From contig JBBQVZ010000064.1 in assembly GCA_038211015.1 (NCBI GenBank), positions 1 to 19,084 on the forward strand: a stretch of 19,084 nt of DNA. Direction: 5' to 3'. The stretch comes from JBBQVZ01 sp038211015 (GTDB lineage: Bacteria; Actinomycetota; UBA4738; HRBIN12). The notes under the pieces are model-generated. The model searched no databases. It was not told the DNA's origin and was given only the letters and a program-made list of their open reading frames with translations. Positions 5,926 to 12,712 of the stretch are shown here, piece after piece. Every line of letters begins with the position of its first letter. The stretch's first letter is position 1. Made by a program: the position numbers and the translations under genes.

Positions 5926-6129
5926 AGGCCAACTCCTCCGGGTGTTGAAGAACTGGAGGAGCATCTTGCGGCACCTTCCATCCCCCCTGATGCTTATCTC
6001 TTGATCTTCCATGCCCACCGGGCGGTGTTGGTTCGGTCTGGCGTAGGAACAAGGAGGTGATGAAAAGCCAAGACCTTCCTGAAGGCGTGTCGGCTTCGAG
6101 CTGACCAACACCGTAAGGAGGCATTCAAC
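5926..6129 (+). promoter_or_regulatory. Long structured 5' leader of the glycoside hydrolase gene
   Basis: The predicted transcript leader has nested structure. CTCCTCC (5933-5939) pairs with GGAGGAG (5955-5961). A 10-bp perfect long-range stem joins 6023-6032 (CGGTGTTGGT) and 6104-6113 (ACCAACACCG), ending 1 nt before the AAGGAGG ribosome site at 6115-6121. Inside it, AAGCC (6065-6069) pairs with GGCTT (6092-6096) around a small hairpin at 6074-6085. A 14-codon leader ORF with its own AAGGAGG lies within. No known riboswitch class was recognised. Cis-regulation is inference. Confidence 0.5.
6060..6104 (+). CDS. Possible 14-residue leader peptide
   Basis: ATG at 6060 follows AAGGAGG (6051-6057) after 2 nt, which is short spacing but a very strong site. 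The frame encodes MKSQDLPEGVSASS and stops with TGA at 6102-6104. The stop codon touches the 3' arm of the 10-bp stem (6104-6113), so ribosomes on this ORF would open or hold the structure next to the ribosome site of the hydrolase gene. No run of a single amino acid is seen that would suggest classical attenuation. Confidence 0.3.
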   Translation: MKSQDLPEGVSASS

Positions 6130-7911
6130 GTGTCTAAGGAGATCCTTCACCCCGCAACGTCGATTTCTCCCACCAAGCGCAACATCCTGACCTTCGTGAT
6201 CCTGGCGCTTGTCGGCTCCGCTCTGGTGCATGCCGGCGCTGCGTTTCCCGCGGATCTCAGTCCAGCTGACCTCTTCCCTTCCAACGGTATGTACATGGGA
6301 GCTCGCGTGCAGCCGCGATCCGGCGAGTCGCAGAACGATGCGCTCGAGCGGGTTGAGTCCCAGATAGGGCGGAAGTTCGCGATCGACCACTACTACTACC
6401 AGTGGACCGACTCGTTCCCGACCTCGGCGCAGAGCTGGACCGTCGATCAGGGTCGGATCCCGTTCATCAACTGGAAGGCCGGGTCGAGTTGGAGCGACAT
6501 CGCGAACGGCTCGCAAGACTCGGCCATCGTCGCCCGAGCCGAAGCGATCAAGAACTTCGGCTACCCGATCTACCTTGCCTTCCATCATGAGCCTGAGAAC
6601 GACCTCGGCGTGTACGGCACGCCGAGCGAGTACGCCGCCGCATGGCGTCGCATCGTGGATGTCTTCCGCGCCCACAGCGTGTCGAACGTCGCGTTCGTGT
6701 GGACGTTGATGTCGTGGACGATGAACCCGCGCTCCGGCCGGGATGCTTCGACCTATTACCCCGGTGACGCATACGTCGACTTCGTCGGCGCCGATGGATA
6801 CAACTTCTACCCGGGTCGCGCAGGGGATGAGTGGAACTCGTTCCGAGAGATCTTCACGGACGTCAATGACTTCTCGGTCGCACGAGGCAAGCCCTGGATG
6901 GTGGTCGAGTACGGCGCCCAGGAAGATCCCAACGTTCCGGGCCGTAAGGCTCAGTGGCTCATCGAAGCTCTCGCCACCGCCAAGACCTGGCCCTCACTCA
7001 AAGCGCTGATCTATTTCCACGTCCCCAAGCTCTACCCTTGGGACACCGATAGTTCGCAGACCTCGATGGCCGCCTACCGGCAGATCGCGCTGGACCCGTA
7101 CCTGAACGCGACCGCCGGTGTGCCGGTCCCCGTCCCCACTCCGACTCCGACTCCGACTCCGAGTCCCACGCCGAGTCCCACGCCCACTCCGAGTCCCACG
7201 CCCACTCCGAGTCCCACGCCGACTCCGAGTCCCACGCCGACTCCGACGCCTCCTCCGGAGGAGGTCCCATCCCAACTCACCAACACCTTCAACGACGGTG
7301 TGGCGGGTGAGCCTCTGTCGGTCGGATCTCCCGTCGGGGGCAGTCCGTTCGATCGGATCGAGGACAGCGGCGGATCGGTCACCCTCGATGCCACGCACAC
7401 GCGAGGCCTCGGGCTTGCGGTGAAGCATGAGGTCGACTACCGCGGCAACGCCTACTACGGATGGAGCAGCGGCTTCTCGTGGGCACCGACGTGGTACGGA
7501 CGGGTCTACGTGTGGTTCGACTCTCTTCCCGACGGCAGCGCACGCCTGATCCGAGCGAAGGGCGAAGCCGGGTTGCGGTTCGCGATCGACCTCCTTCCGA
7601 GCGGTCGTCTGAGCCTGAAAGACTCCGAGAACAACTCGATCGTGACGACGTCATCGTCGATCGTCACCGGGGGATGGGTGCGGATCGAGTGGATGGTGAA
7701 CCATGCCGCCGGGTCGGTCGCGATCCTGTTGTTCAACAGCCCGAACCTCACGGATCCGACAGAGACGCTGCTCTCGCCGGACGGGGTCTCGATCGGTCCG
7801 GATAGCGATCAGGTACAGATCGGACGATCCGGGTCGCAACGCTCCTCGACCGAGTTCTGGACCGACGACCCTGCGATCAGCACGGGCGGATTCGTGGGAC
7901 CGGTCCCCTGA
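6130..7911 (+). CDS. Secreted GH26-like glycoside hydrolase with Pro-Thr-Ser linker and C-terminal beta-sandwich-like domain
   Basis: A 593-residue protein. Residues 17-40 form a signal peptide or anchor (NILTFVILALVGSALVHAGA). Residues about 50-330 are a GH26-like TIM barrel: YMGARVQP near the start, LAFHHEPEND with probable acid/base Glu154, FVWTLMSW, FVGADGYNFY, and WMVVEYGAQE with probable nucleophile Glu260. Family members cleave beta-mannans or related beta-glycans; the substrate here is unknown. A PTPTPSPTP linker (about residues 333-375) leads to a C-terminal domain (380-593) with features of a concanavalin-like fold (YYGWSSGFSW, GRVYVWFDSLP, GGWVRIEWMVNH), perhaps carbohydrate binding. 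The start is GTG with AAGGAGG 8 bases upstream. It has its own promoter, a structured leader and a strong terminator hairpin, so it is a single-gene unit. Confidence 0.85.
   Translation: MSKEILHPATSISPTKRNILTFVILALVGSALVHAGAAFPADLSPADLFPSNGMYMGARVQPRSGESQNDALERVESQIGRKFAIDHYYYQWTDSFPTSAQSWTVDQGRIPFINWKAGSSWSDIANGSQDSAIVARAEAIKNFGYPIYLAFHHEPENDLGVYGTPSEYAAAWRRIVDVFRAHSVSNVAFVWTLMSWTMNPRSGRDASTYYPGDAYVDFVGADGYNFYPGRAGDEWNSFREIFTDVNDFSVARGKPWMVVEYGAQEDPNVPGRKAQWLIEALATAKTWPSLKALIYFHVPKLYPWDTDSSQTSMAAYRQIALDPYLNATAGVPVPVPTPTPTPTPSPTPSPTPTPSPTPTPSPTPTPSPTPTPTPPPEEVPSQLTNTFNDGVAGEPLSVGSPVGGSPFDRIEDSGGSVTLDATHTRGLGLAVKHEVDYRGNAYYGWSSGFSWAPTWYGRVYVWFDSLPDGSARLIRAKGEAGLRFAIDLLPSGRLSLKDSENNSIVTTSSSIVTGGWVRIEWMVNHAAGSVAILLFNSPNLTDPTETLLSPDGVSIGPDSDQVQIGRSGSQRSSTEFWTDDPAISTGGFVGPVP
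7130..7257 (+). repeat. Tandem repeat coding the Pro-Thr-Ser linker
   Basis: Short in-frame repeats built from ccgact, ccgagt and cccacg hexamers encode alternating PT and PS dipeptides. The 18-bp unit cccactccgagtcccacg recurs. Length variation between strains would be expected, because such repeats slip in replication. Confidence 0.85.
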
Positions 7912-7918
7912 TCCGAGG

Positions 7919-7955
7919 CGCGGAGTCCCGGAATGGAGGTTGCCGGGACTCCGCG
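7919..7955 (+). terminator. Strong hairpin after the glycoside hydrolase gene
   Basis: A perfect 13-bp stem is formed by 7919-7931 and 7943-7955 (core GCGGAGTCCCGG with CCGGGACTCCGC) with an 11-nt loop, starting 7 bp after the stop codon. No U tract follows, as is common for actinobacterial terminators. Confidence 0.75.
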
Positions 7956-7998
7956 TCAAAGGGTATGAAAGGCCTCCGACCAGTGAAAGGGCTGACCT

Positions 7999-8571
7999 GT
8001 GGGCTCCGGATTCGAGCTCCCTGGCGAAGGGAGCTCAGGGGCGCGCCCAGCGTTCGAGTCGGTCCGGCGTGGGTACGACCCGAGCGAGGTGGACACCTTC
8101 CTCTCCCAAGTCGCTTCGAGCATCCAGATCCTCGAAACGCGATTGCTCCAGGCAGCCCGGGGTACCCCGGACGATGTCTCCGATCGTCTCGAGAAACGCT
8201 TCGCCAGGGTCCTGGCGATCCAAGAGCAAGAAGCGGAGGTCCTCCTGACCGAGGCGCACGAGGAGGCCGTCGCGATGGTGGCCGAGGCCAAGCGCGAAGC
8301 CGACCGCATCCGGAACGACGGGAGGGACGCCGCCGAGCGATCCGTCGAGGAGGCCCACGCGTTCCGCGAACGGGCCGAGGAGGAGGCGGACCATCTGCGG
8401 TCCGATCTCGCCGAGAGACGCCGCGGGATGATCGAGAGCCTTCCGCAGATCCGGCAGCGTCTCCTCACGTTCCTGCAAGACGTCGAGGCGACGCTCGGCT
8501 CCATCGGGGATCCAGGCGAGGCCGAACGTTCAACGAGCGGAGAAGTCGTCGACGACTCGTCGACGACCTGA
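7999..8571 (+). CDS. DivIVA-domain coiled-coil protein
   Basis: A 190-residue protein starting with GTG. Residues 18-50 (AFESVRRGYDPSEVDTFLSQ, then VASSIQILETRLLQAA) match the DivIVA N-terminal lipid-binding region, with the typical RGYDPSEVD turn. Residues 60-145 form a long charged coiled coil rich in E, A and R (EKRFARVLAIQEQEAEVL, TEAHEEAVAMVAEAKREADR). The tail is acidic and rich in Ser and Thr. DivIVA proteins mark negatively curved membrane and recruit growth or division factors; this one is shorter than the mycobacterial polar-growth protein Wag31 and lies outside a cell-division cluster, so it is probably an accessory paralogue. A weak AAAGG site precedes the start. It converges on the EAL pseudogene with a 9-bp gap. 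Confidence 0.8.
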   Translation: MGSGFELPGEGSSGARPAFESVRRGYDPSEVDTFLSQVASSIQILETRLLQAARGTPDDVSDRLEKRFARVLAIQEQEAEVLLTEAHEEAVAMVAEAKREADRIRNDGRDAAERSVEEAHAFRERAEEEADHLRSDLAERRRGMIESLPQIRQRLLTFLQDVEATLGSIGDPGEAERSTSGEVVDDSSTT

Positions 8572-8580
8572 CCCACCCGA

Positions 8581-9280
8581 TCAGCTGGCCTGAACTGGGA
8601 GCCGAGAGGCGAGCTCGATGTCCGCTGCGGGCACGGGCCGGGAGAAGAGGTAGCCCTGTCCCAGAGCGCACCCGGCCCCCATGAGGAACGCTCGCTGCGC
8701 CTCCGTCTCCACGCCCTCGGCGAGGGGGATCATGCCCAGGCCTTCCGCCAGCCGGATGATGCCGGTCACGATGCTGCAGGCTTGGGGATCGGTGGGCACG
8801 TCCCGCACGAACGAGAGGTCGATCTTCAGGATGTCCGCTGGGAGGTTCCGGAGCCGCGAGAGCGACGAATAGCCGGTGCCGAAGTCGTCGATCGCGACCC
8901 GGAATCCGCGTTCGCGGAATTCGTGCAGCATCAGCTGCGTCCGTTCCGGGTCGGCCATCGCAGCGGACTCCGTGATCTCGATCACGACCCGGCGCGGGTC
9001 GACCCCGTGCATCTCGAACGGATCCAGGATCCGCTCGGCGAGCTTCTGCTGTTGGAGCTGCCGGGCGGACACGTTGAACGAGAGCTCGAGATCGATGCCC
9101 TGTTGCTCGCCACGCGACGTCCTGCCTGCACATGTCCTCGATGACCCATTCCCCGATGGCTCCGATGAGTCCCATCTTCTCGGCGAGCGGGATGAACTCC
9201 GCCGGAGAGATCAGACCGTGCACCGGGTCGTCCCACCGCACTAGGGCTTCCACACCGAAGACCCGGCTGCTGGCGAGTTC
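8581..9280 (-). pseudogene. EAL-domain (c-di-GMP phosphodiesterase) pseudogene, 5' truncated and frameshifted
   Basis: Two minus-strand frames together give almost a whole EAL domain. The first (9280 to about 9112) has SSRVFGVEALVRWDDPVHG, FIPLAEKMGLIGAIGEWVIE and DMCRQDVAWR. The second (about 9109 to 8581) continues EQQGIDLELSFNVSARQLQQ, VVIEITESAAM, VAIDDFGTGYSSLSRL, ADILKIDLSFVRD, LAEGVETEAQ and QGYLFSRPVP. The break near 9108-9112 is a 1-base gain or 2-base loss. All key EAL motifs (EAL, NVSARQ, EITES, DDFGTG, KID, EGVET) are intact, so decay is recent, or the indel is a sequencing or assembly error. Upstream of SSRVFG the expected YQPIV segment and any GGDEF or PAS domain are absent, and the sequence turns into a lipoprotein ORF in another frame. 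Confidence 0.8.
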
Positions 9281-9390
9281 GTCATAGGCGATGCGGATCC
9301 GGGCAGAGGGGTTTCCTTGACCACTGACACTGATCCACCCGTGCAGCTGGCCACGATTGCAATCATCAGAAGCACTGACGCGCGCCGCAT
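9241..9390 (-). pseudogene. 5' fragment of a lipoprotein gene joined to the EAL remnant
   Basis: From the ATG at 9390 the frame reads MRRASVLLMIAIVASCTGGS and continues for 49 codons to a TAG at 9243-9241. The IVASC lipobox with a preceding hydrophobic stretch is a convincing lipoprotein signal; the next residues (ETPLPGSASPMTNSPAAG) look like a lipoprotein tether. The 3' end of the frame runs into the EAL coding sequence in a different frame, so the original gene is cut off and a recombination junction lies at roughly 9265-9320. A TAAGGT hexamer, which fits a -10 box, abuts the ATG. It could be a real short lipoprotein, but the overlap with EAL sequence argues for a broken gene. Confidence 0.5.
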
Positions 9391-9734
9391 ACCTTAAAGA
9401 CCGGCCCTAACGGCCCTGAGTTCCGTTCTTCCATCCATTCAAGGCGCCGCCCCGCAGTGCATCAGTTGCGCACACCGCTGCGCGGTGTCACCGGTTGTCG
9501 TCAGTTCTAGACACCGGGTCGTGTGTCACCGGTCATCAATTCCTAGATCCGATTCCAACCAGCCTGGACACCTTCCTCGAATCTAGCCTCCTGGCAGGCC
9601 CAGCTCGTATGGTGTTCCCGACTCGGCAGGAGGATCGATTTTCTAGGGCCCCAGCTGGGATCCGGGCAGATAGACAGGTCTAAGGCTCAGCGTCCACCGT
9701 GCATGGCTAGTCCCACTGAAGGCATCGTCAGCAT
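9391..9734. other. Intergenic stretch with IS-end-like repeats; no gene recognised
   Basis: No credible coding region was found on either strand. The stretch holds the repeat cluster at 9458-9551; the remainder shows no recognisable feature. It lies between the lipoprotein fragment and a possible minus-strand ORF. Confidence 0.5.
9458..9551 (+). repeat. Left cluster of IS481-type end-like repeats
   Basis: Three diverged copies of one unit in the same orientation: catcagttgcgcacaccg (9460-9477), cgtcagttctagacaccg (9499-9516) and catcaattcctagatccg (9534-9551), separated by gtgtcaccgg-type segments. The first unit is identical over 18 bp to 12671-12688 and the second is close to 12649-12666. 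Repeated gacatcagtt-ccagacacc-like units are what I recall from the ends of actinobacterial IS481 elements. No transposase lies beside them, so these are remnants or a non-autonomous end. Confidence 0.5.
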
Positions 9735-10022
9735 TCAGAATGGGTGGTCGTCGATCGGGCCTCCCGGCCCCGCCTTACGCTCCAGGCTGGTGCGTTCGTA
9801 CTTGTATTTGGCCGCCGCCCAGAACCGCTCATCTGCGGTTGGGCCCGTGCCTATCAGTTCAGTGTGTTCGTTCGTTGCACACGGCAACGAGAGCCTGCTG
9901 TCCTCAAGCTGAATCCTGAACCACAGCTTCGCAAACTCACCGGATCGCCTCAATAGCTCCGAGGCCCTGGGAATCGATAAGGACCTTTCCAGTCCGGTAA
10001 GGGCCGCTGCTGCTGCACTCAA
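9735..10022 (-). CDS. Possible hypothetical protein, minus strand, start uncertain
   Basis: A 95-codon frame from a TTG at 10022, open further upstream to about 10108 without an ATG or GTG. The product has ordinary composition with a compact charged segment (FAKLWFRIQLEDSRLSLP, TADERFWAAAKYKYERTSLE), and third codon positions are about 70 percent G or C by rough count, which favours coding. No family was recognised. The lack of a good start and ribosome site suggests either a gene that has lost its 5' end or a chance frame. It sits inside the repeat-bounded block. Confidence 0.35.
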   Translation of the reverse strand: MSAAAAALTGLERSLSIPRASELLRRSGEFAKLWFRIQLEDSRLSLPCATNEHTELIGTGPTADERFWAAAKYKYERTSLERKAGPGGPIDDHPF

Positions 10023-10277
10023 AGAGGCCCACTCCGACCCTAACGACCGTGTTTGGCAAGGCGGGAAGCGAAGGTAGATCGCGACGATTGACGAGAGGCC
10101 TGGACACTAGATGGCTCTGCTCCCAGGCCAGCAGCGGCGGTTTCGTCCGGTGTTCGAGCTTCGGGGCTCTGCCAGCAAGAGTAAATGGTGTTCGTTAGCG
10201 TTATCTTCCCGAGAACTGGGCATATGGCTATTGACGGGAAGGTCCGGATTCTCGACACTGGATTGGGGGTGAGGCTA

Positions 10278-10532
10278 GTGAAAAACTCCACGACCCGAGT
10301 CGTGCGTTTCATCATCATGGTTGGCATTCTCGCTGCATTGGTCGTCGCCGTTGCAGCGTTCGGGCCGACCGGCCCGACCGGCCCAGGACCCGAGACCCCA
10401 AGCCCGTCTGAGGATCGGCCACATCCTGAGCTACCCCTCGGATCTGACTGGACTTACTCGTTGTCGGATTCGATTACCGACATGCCGACTGATGGAGGAT
10501 CCTCGGATGAGCCGATCGAGGAAACACCATGA
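10278..10532 (+). CDS. Small membrane-anchored protein with GPTGPTGP stalk and acidic tail
   Basis: An 84-residue protein. A short basic N-terminus (VKNSTTRVVRF, start GTG) leads to one membrane helix (IIMVGILAALVVAVAAF), then GPTGPTGPGPETPSPSED and a Ser/Asp/Glu-rich tail ending DEPIEETP. I chose the GTG at 10278 because a GGGGGTGAGG ribosome site lies at 10265-10274, though the frame is open from 10185. The last codon overlaps the next start (ATGA at 10529-10532), so it is coupled to the amber-interrupted secreted-protein gene. No family was recognised; a role in anchoring or exporting the partner is inference. Confidence 0.5.
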   Translation: MKNSTTRVVRFIIMVGILAALVVAVAAFGPTGPTGPGPETPSPSEDRPHPELPLGSDWTYSLSDSITDMPTDGGSSDEPIEETP

Positions 10533-10993
10533 GGCCTCGCGCTGCAACCGCCAGACGTCGTGTCAGCCTCCCACTTCTGGTGTTCGTTCTTGTACTTGCG
10601 GCCCCGGGTGTGGCCCAAGCGCACGTCGGTGTCTGGACCACGAATACCTGGAGGCCTGTTCTCAACCAGCTTGGCAATATCCAGTTCTAGGCCCAAGGGA
10701 AGGTGGTCAGCTGCAACGCGCCGGATTGCCGGGTTCCGGTCATCGGGGTCCAGGTCTGCGGCCAGATTAATCTCCTCAGCCAGTGGACCGACATCGGTAG
10801 CTGCGCGGTCGGAGAGAACACGAACGACACCCAGGTGACGAAGACCAAGACCCTAGTTTGCGAGAATTGGGATGACGATCCTGATCCCTGGCGTACGAAG
10901 GCCCGCTCATACGTCATCGACCACGGAGCCTTGAGCTATGGACCCTGGGTATATAGTCCTTCGTCCGATAGGCGCTGCATGACCTTCCAGTAG
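10529..10993 (+). pseudogene. Secreted Cys-containing protein gene interrupted by one in-frame amber codon
   Basis: From the ATG at 10529 the frame encodes a signal peptide (VSLPLLVFVLVLAAPGVAQA), then HVGVWTTNTWRPVLNQLGNI and QF, and meets TAG at 10688-10690 (codon 54). The same frame then runs open for 100 more codons to TAG at 10991-10993: AQGKVVSCNAPDCRVPVIG, VCGQINLLSQWTDIGSCAVG, TKTKTLVCENWDDDPDPW, YVIDHGALSYGPWVYSP, RRCMTF. The mature part has six cysteines, as expected for an exported disulfide protein. The TAG could derive from CAG (Gln) by one change. A GTG at 10703 with AAGGGA two bases upstream could restart translation but would give a product without a signal peptide. No family was recognised. 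Options are a recent nonsense mutation, readthrough or a base-call error. Confidence 0.6.
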
Positions 10994-11021
10994 CGTTCTG
11001 CGGGCACTCCGCGAGGAGGCC

Positions 11022-11034
11022 TAGACTGGATTGG
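11022..11034 (+). promoter_or_regulatory. Candidate -10 box before the Clp N-domain gene
   Basis: TAGACT (11022-11027) matches TAnnnT and ends 6 bases before the GTG at 11034. Transcription could start at that codon and give a leaderless message. The competing reading is the TTG at 11031 served by GAGGAGG at 11013-11019. Confidence 0.3.
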
Positions 11035-11471
11035 TGCCGGTCAGCGAACTGACTCCCAGAGTGCGCCTTTCCATGGCTGGGGCGTACGTCTTGTTTCTCT
11101 CCGCCCTAGAGGCCATCACCTTGAAGCAGGACTACCTTGGTGCCGAGCACCTGCTAGTTGGCATCACGCGGTTCCCGGGAGGTTTGCGACGGAGGCTATC
11201 CGAGGTCGGTCTTGACAGGTCGAACCTGCACGACCGGTTACTGAGGGACATCGGTCAGCGACCGACGAGGACGCTGATGCTGAAGGTATCCCCTTCGTTT
11301 CGAGAGTCGCTACGTCTCGCGCGAGGGGCGTGCACGCGCAACTTCAGGTCGAAGCTTGGCCCGATCGACCTCTTGTCGGGGGTCCTCGAGTTCGATCAGG
11401 GGTGGACCGCTAGAGTCATCGAACCGCTCACGCCTGACATCGTGCGTCGCGCCGCAGATGGCAAAGGATAG
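11031..11471 (+). CDS. Clp N-terminal (double-repeat) domain-only protein
   Basis: A 146-residue protein that resembles the N-terminal adaptor-binding domain of ClpA/ClpC ATPases. Repeat 1 (about residues 14-60) reads MAGAYVLFLSALEAI then DYLGAEHLLVGITRF, close to the family's A-x5-A-x-GTEHLLLGL pattern. Repeat 2 (about 85-135) reads VSPSFRESLRLARGACTRNF then LGPIDLLSGVLEF. There is no AAA+ module, so it cannot act as an unfoldase alone. Such stand-alone proteins may bind Clp adaptors or substrates or regulate ClpC; that is inference. The start is the TTG at 11031 or the GTG at 11034. It lies in the repeat-bounded block and has no operon partner downstream. Confidence 0.65.
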   Translation: MVPVSELTPRVRLSMAGAYVLFLSALEAITLKQDYLGAEHLLVGITRFPGGLRRRLSEVGLDRSNLHDRLLRDIGQRPTRTLMLKVSPSFRESLRLARGACTRNFRSKLGPIDLLSGVLEFDQGWTARVIEPLTPDIVRRAADGKG

Positions 11472-11991
11472 AAAGGAGGCGGTAGCGATCGGCCGGCTGC
11501 GGCTGCGGCTGCGGCTTCGGGTTCGAGGGTTCTGGATAGTGCTACGCCGCCGAGAGCGCGCCGCCGCTCCTCCTGGGCACGTATGGCGGATGCGCACTTC
11601 AACATGTACTCCTCGCGTGTTTGCCATAGCGAGCAGTCATCGTGGCGGGCCGTAGCGATTCGCCAGATAGATTGTGCGGCTACGCTCGATAGCGGAGTTG
11701 CGCTCGCTGAATCGATGCAGGGCTACGCGACATGTGCATTGGGGATTTGACACGCCAAGTTCAAAGGTCTTGTGTCTAACCAGCTTGGTTCCGATGGGGG
11801 TGCGCGATGAGCAGTCTTGGGGCGGGAATGAACCGCTGTCGGGCCGCCGGTGGCAAATCTGCATCGGCCCCTCAGCGGTCAGCTGATCGCGGTTTGCCGG
11901 CGCCCAGTCTGGCAAATAGGGCGTGTGGTCATCGCTTCGAACCTCGGCCGGAACTGCTGATTCTTCAAGCTTCATCGCTCGGACACCGGCA
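11472..11991. other. 520-bp stretch without a confident gene
   Basis: It starts with GAAAGGAGG and a 3.5-copy ggctgc hexamer repeat (11495-11516). A minus-strand frame from the ATG at 11975 to 11637 (112 codons, beginning MKLEESAVPAEVRSDDH) is open and starts 16 bp from the divergent gene at 11992, but its composition is not convincing and no family or ribosome site supports it. I see nothing else coding; it may be an eroded gene region. Confidence 0.4.
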
Positions 11992-12540
11992 ATGACTGAA
12001 TCGTCTTCATCGAAATCTCCGTTCTTGGCTTTCTGGACGACCATTCCGGGCATCCTTTCCGGACTCGCGGGCGTAGTTGGAGTTGTCATCACGGCCTTCA
12101 CGCTGTTCTCGGGAGGAAGCGATAGCCCCACTGGAGGCTCGGGAGCGTCTACTGCAGCGGAGGAGGACGTGACGCTGGCGGATTGGGCCGAGGAGGCAAA
12201 CAAGATATGCGCCGAGGCGTACGAGGACATTCGAGCGCTTGGCATTGCTCCTGATCCGGCCGCCCGGTTTGCAGCGATTCCGCAAACTACCCGCATCGCC
12301 ACTCGCGGTGATCAGAAGCTCCAAGCCCTTGCCCGGCCAGCCGAAGCCGACAGCAAGATTCAGGAGACTCTCGAGTTATCGTCCCGAGCATCGGCGACGA
12401 TCCGGAATGCATACAACTCCTGGAGCGCCGGGGACATGCAGACGGCTCAGGCCCTTGTCGACGAGTACAACAGGTTGGTGCTCGACGTCCAGCGACTCGA
12501 CAGCGAACTCGGAGCCAACGTCTGCGCTCAGGGTCCGTAG
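11992..12540 (+). CDS. Membrane-anchored protein with extracellular helical domain
   Basis: A 182-residue protein. After a polar N-terminus (MTESSSSKSPF) one membrane helix spans about residues 14-39 (FWTTIPGILSGLAGVVGVVI, TAFTLF). A Gly/Ser-rich spacer (GGSDSPTGGSGAS) leads to a helical domain with DWAEEANKICAEAYEDIRAL near residue 63, then long amphipathic helices (IQETLELSSRASATIRNAYN, TAQALVDEYNRLVLDVQRLD) and a final NVCAQGP. The two cysteines, near the beginning and end of the outer domain, could form a disulfide that closes the bundle. The WAEEANKIC-type opening occurs in many uncharacterised actinobacterial anchored proteins; I know no function. The ATG at 11992 was chosen over the frame opening at 11923 because it sits just before the membrane helix. 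No strong ribosome site is visible. Confidence 0.65.
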   Translation: MTESSSSKSPFLAFWTTIPGILSGLAGVVGVVITAFTLFSGGSDSPTGGSGASTAAEEDVTLADWAEEANKICAEAYEDIRALGIAPDPAARFAAIPQTTRIATRGDQKLQALARPAEADSKIQETLELSSRASATIRNAYNSWSAGDMQTAQALVDEYNRLVLDVQRLDSELGANVCAQGP

Positions 12541-12637
12541 GCGTATCCCCGCTTCCTTCGGTTGCAGTCGAAGCTTGCTGTGGAGCCGGCACCGTCATCG
12601 TGGAAGACGCCAACGAAAGCGGCAAAGCGTACGTCTG

Positions 12638-12712
12638 ACATCGGTTGACATCAGTTCCAGACACCGCTGACATCAGTTGCGCACACCGATGTGGGTCACC
12701 CGGTTGTGCATG
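12638..12712 (+). repeat. Right cluster of IS481-type end-like repeats
   Basis: Units in the same orientation as the left cluster: a partial acatcggttgacatc, then catcagttccagacaccg (12649-12666) and catcagttgcgcacaccg (12671-12688), followed by atgtgggtcacccggttgtg. The last unit is identical over 18 bp to 9460-9477, and the sequence after it also resembles the left copy (tcacc-ggttgt). It sits just upstream of the sigma-factor operon and may mark where an insertion sequence ended. Confidence 0.55.

Noticed and set aside
5360..6124. 254-codon minus-strand frame over the DUF5317 gene and leader
   Set aside because: It overlaps a confident DUF5317 gene and the promoter/leader region, and its His/Arg-rich composition is typical of a shadow frame.
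5926..6129. Known riboswitch classes for the hydrolase leader (c-di-GMP-I, c-di-AMP ydaO-type, cobalamin)
   Set aside because: The conserved core segments of these classes, as I know them, were looked for by eye and not found, so the leader is reported as unassigned.
7130..7257. CRISPR-like array
   Set aside because: The short periodic repeats are in frame and encode a Pro-Thr-Ser linker; there are no unique spacers.
11495..11516. ggctgc hexamer repeat as a regulatory element
   Set aside because: Only about 3.5 copies, with no nearby gene start or symmetry; probably simple-sequence slippage.
11637..11975. Minus-strand ORF of 112 codons starting MKLEESAVPAEV
   Set aside because: Open and outside other genes, but it has no ribosome site, family likeness or convincing composition. 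It is mentioned in the gap entry but not called.
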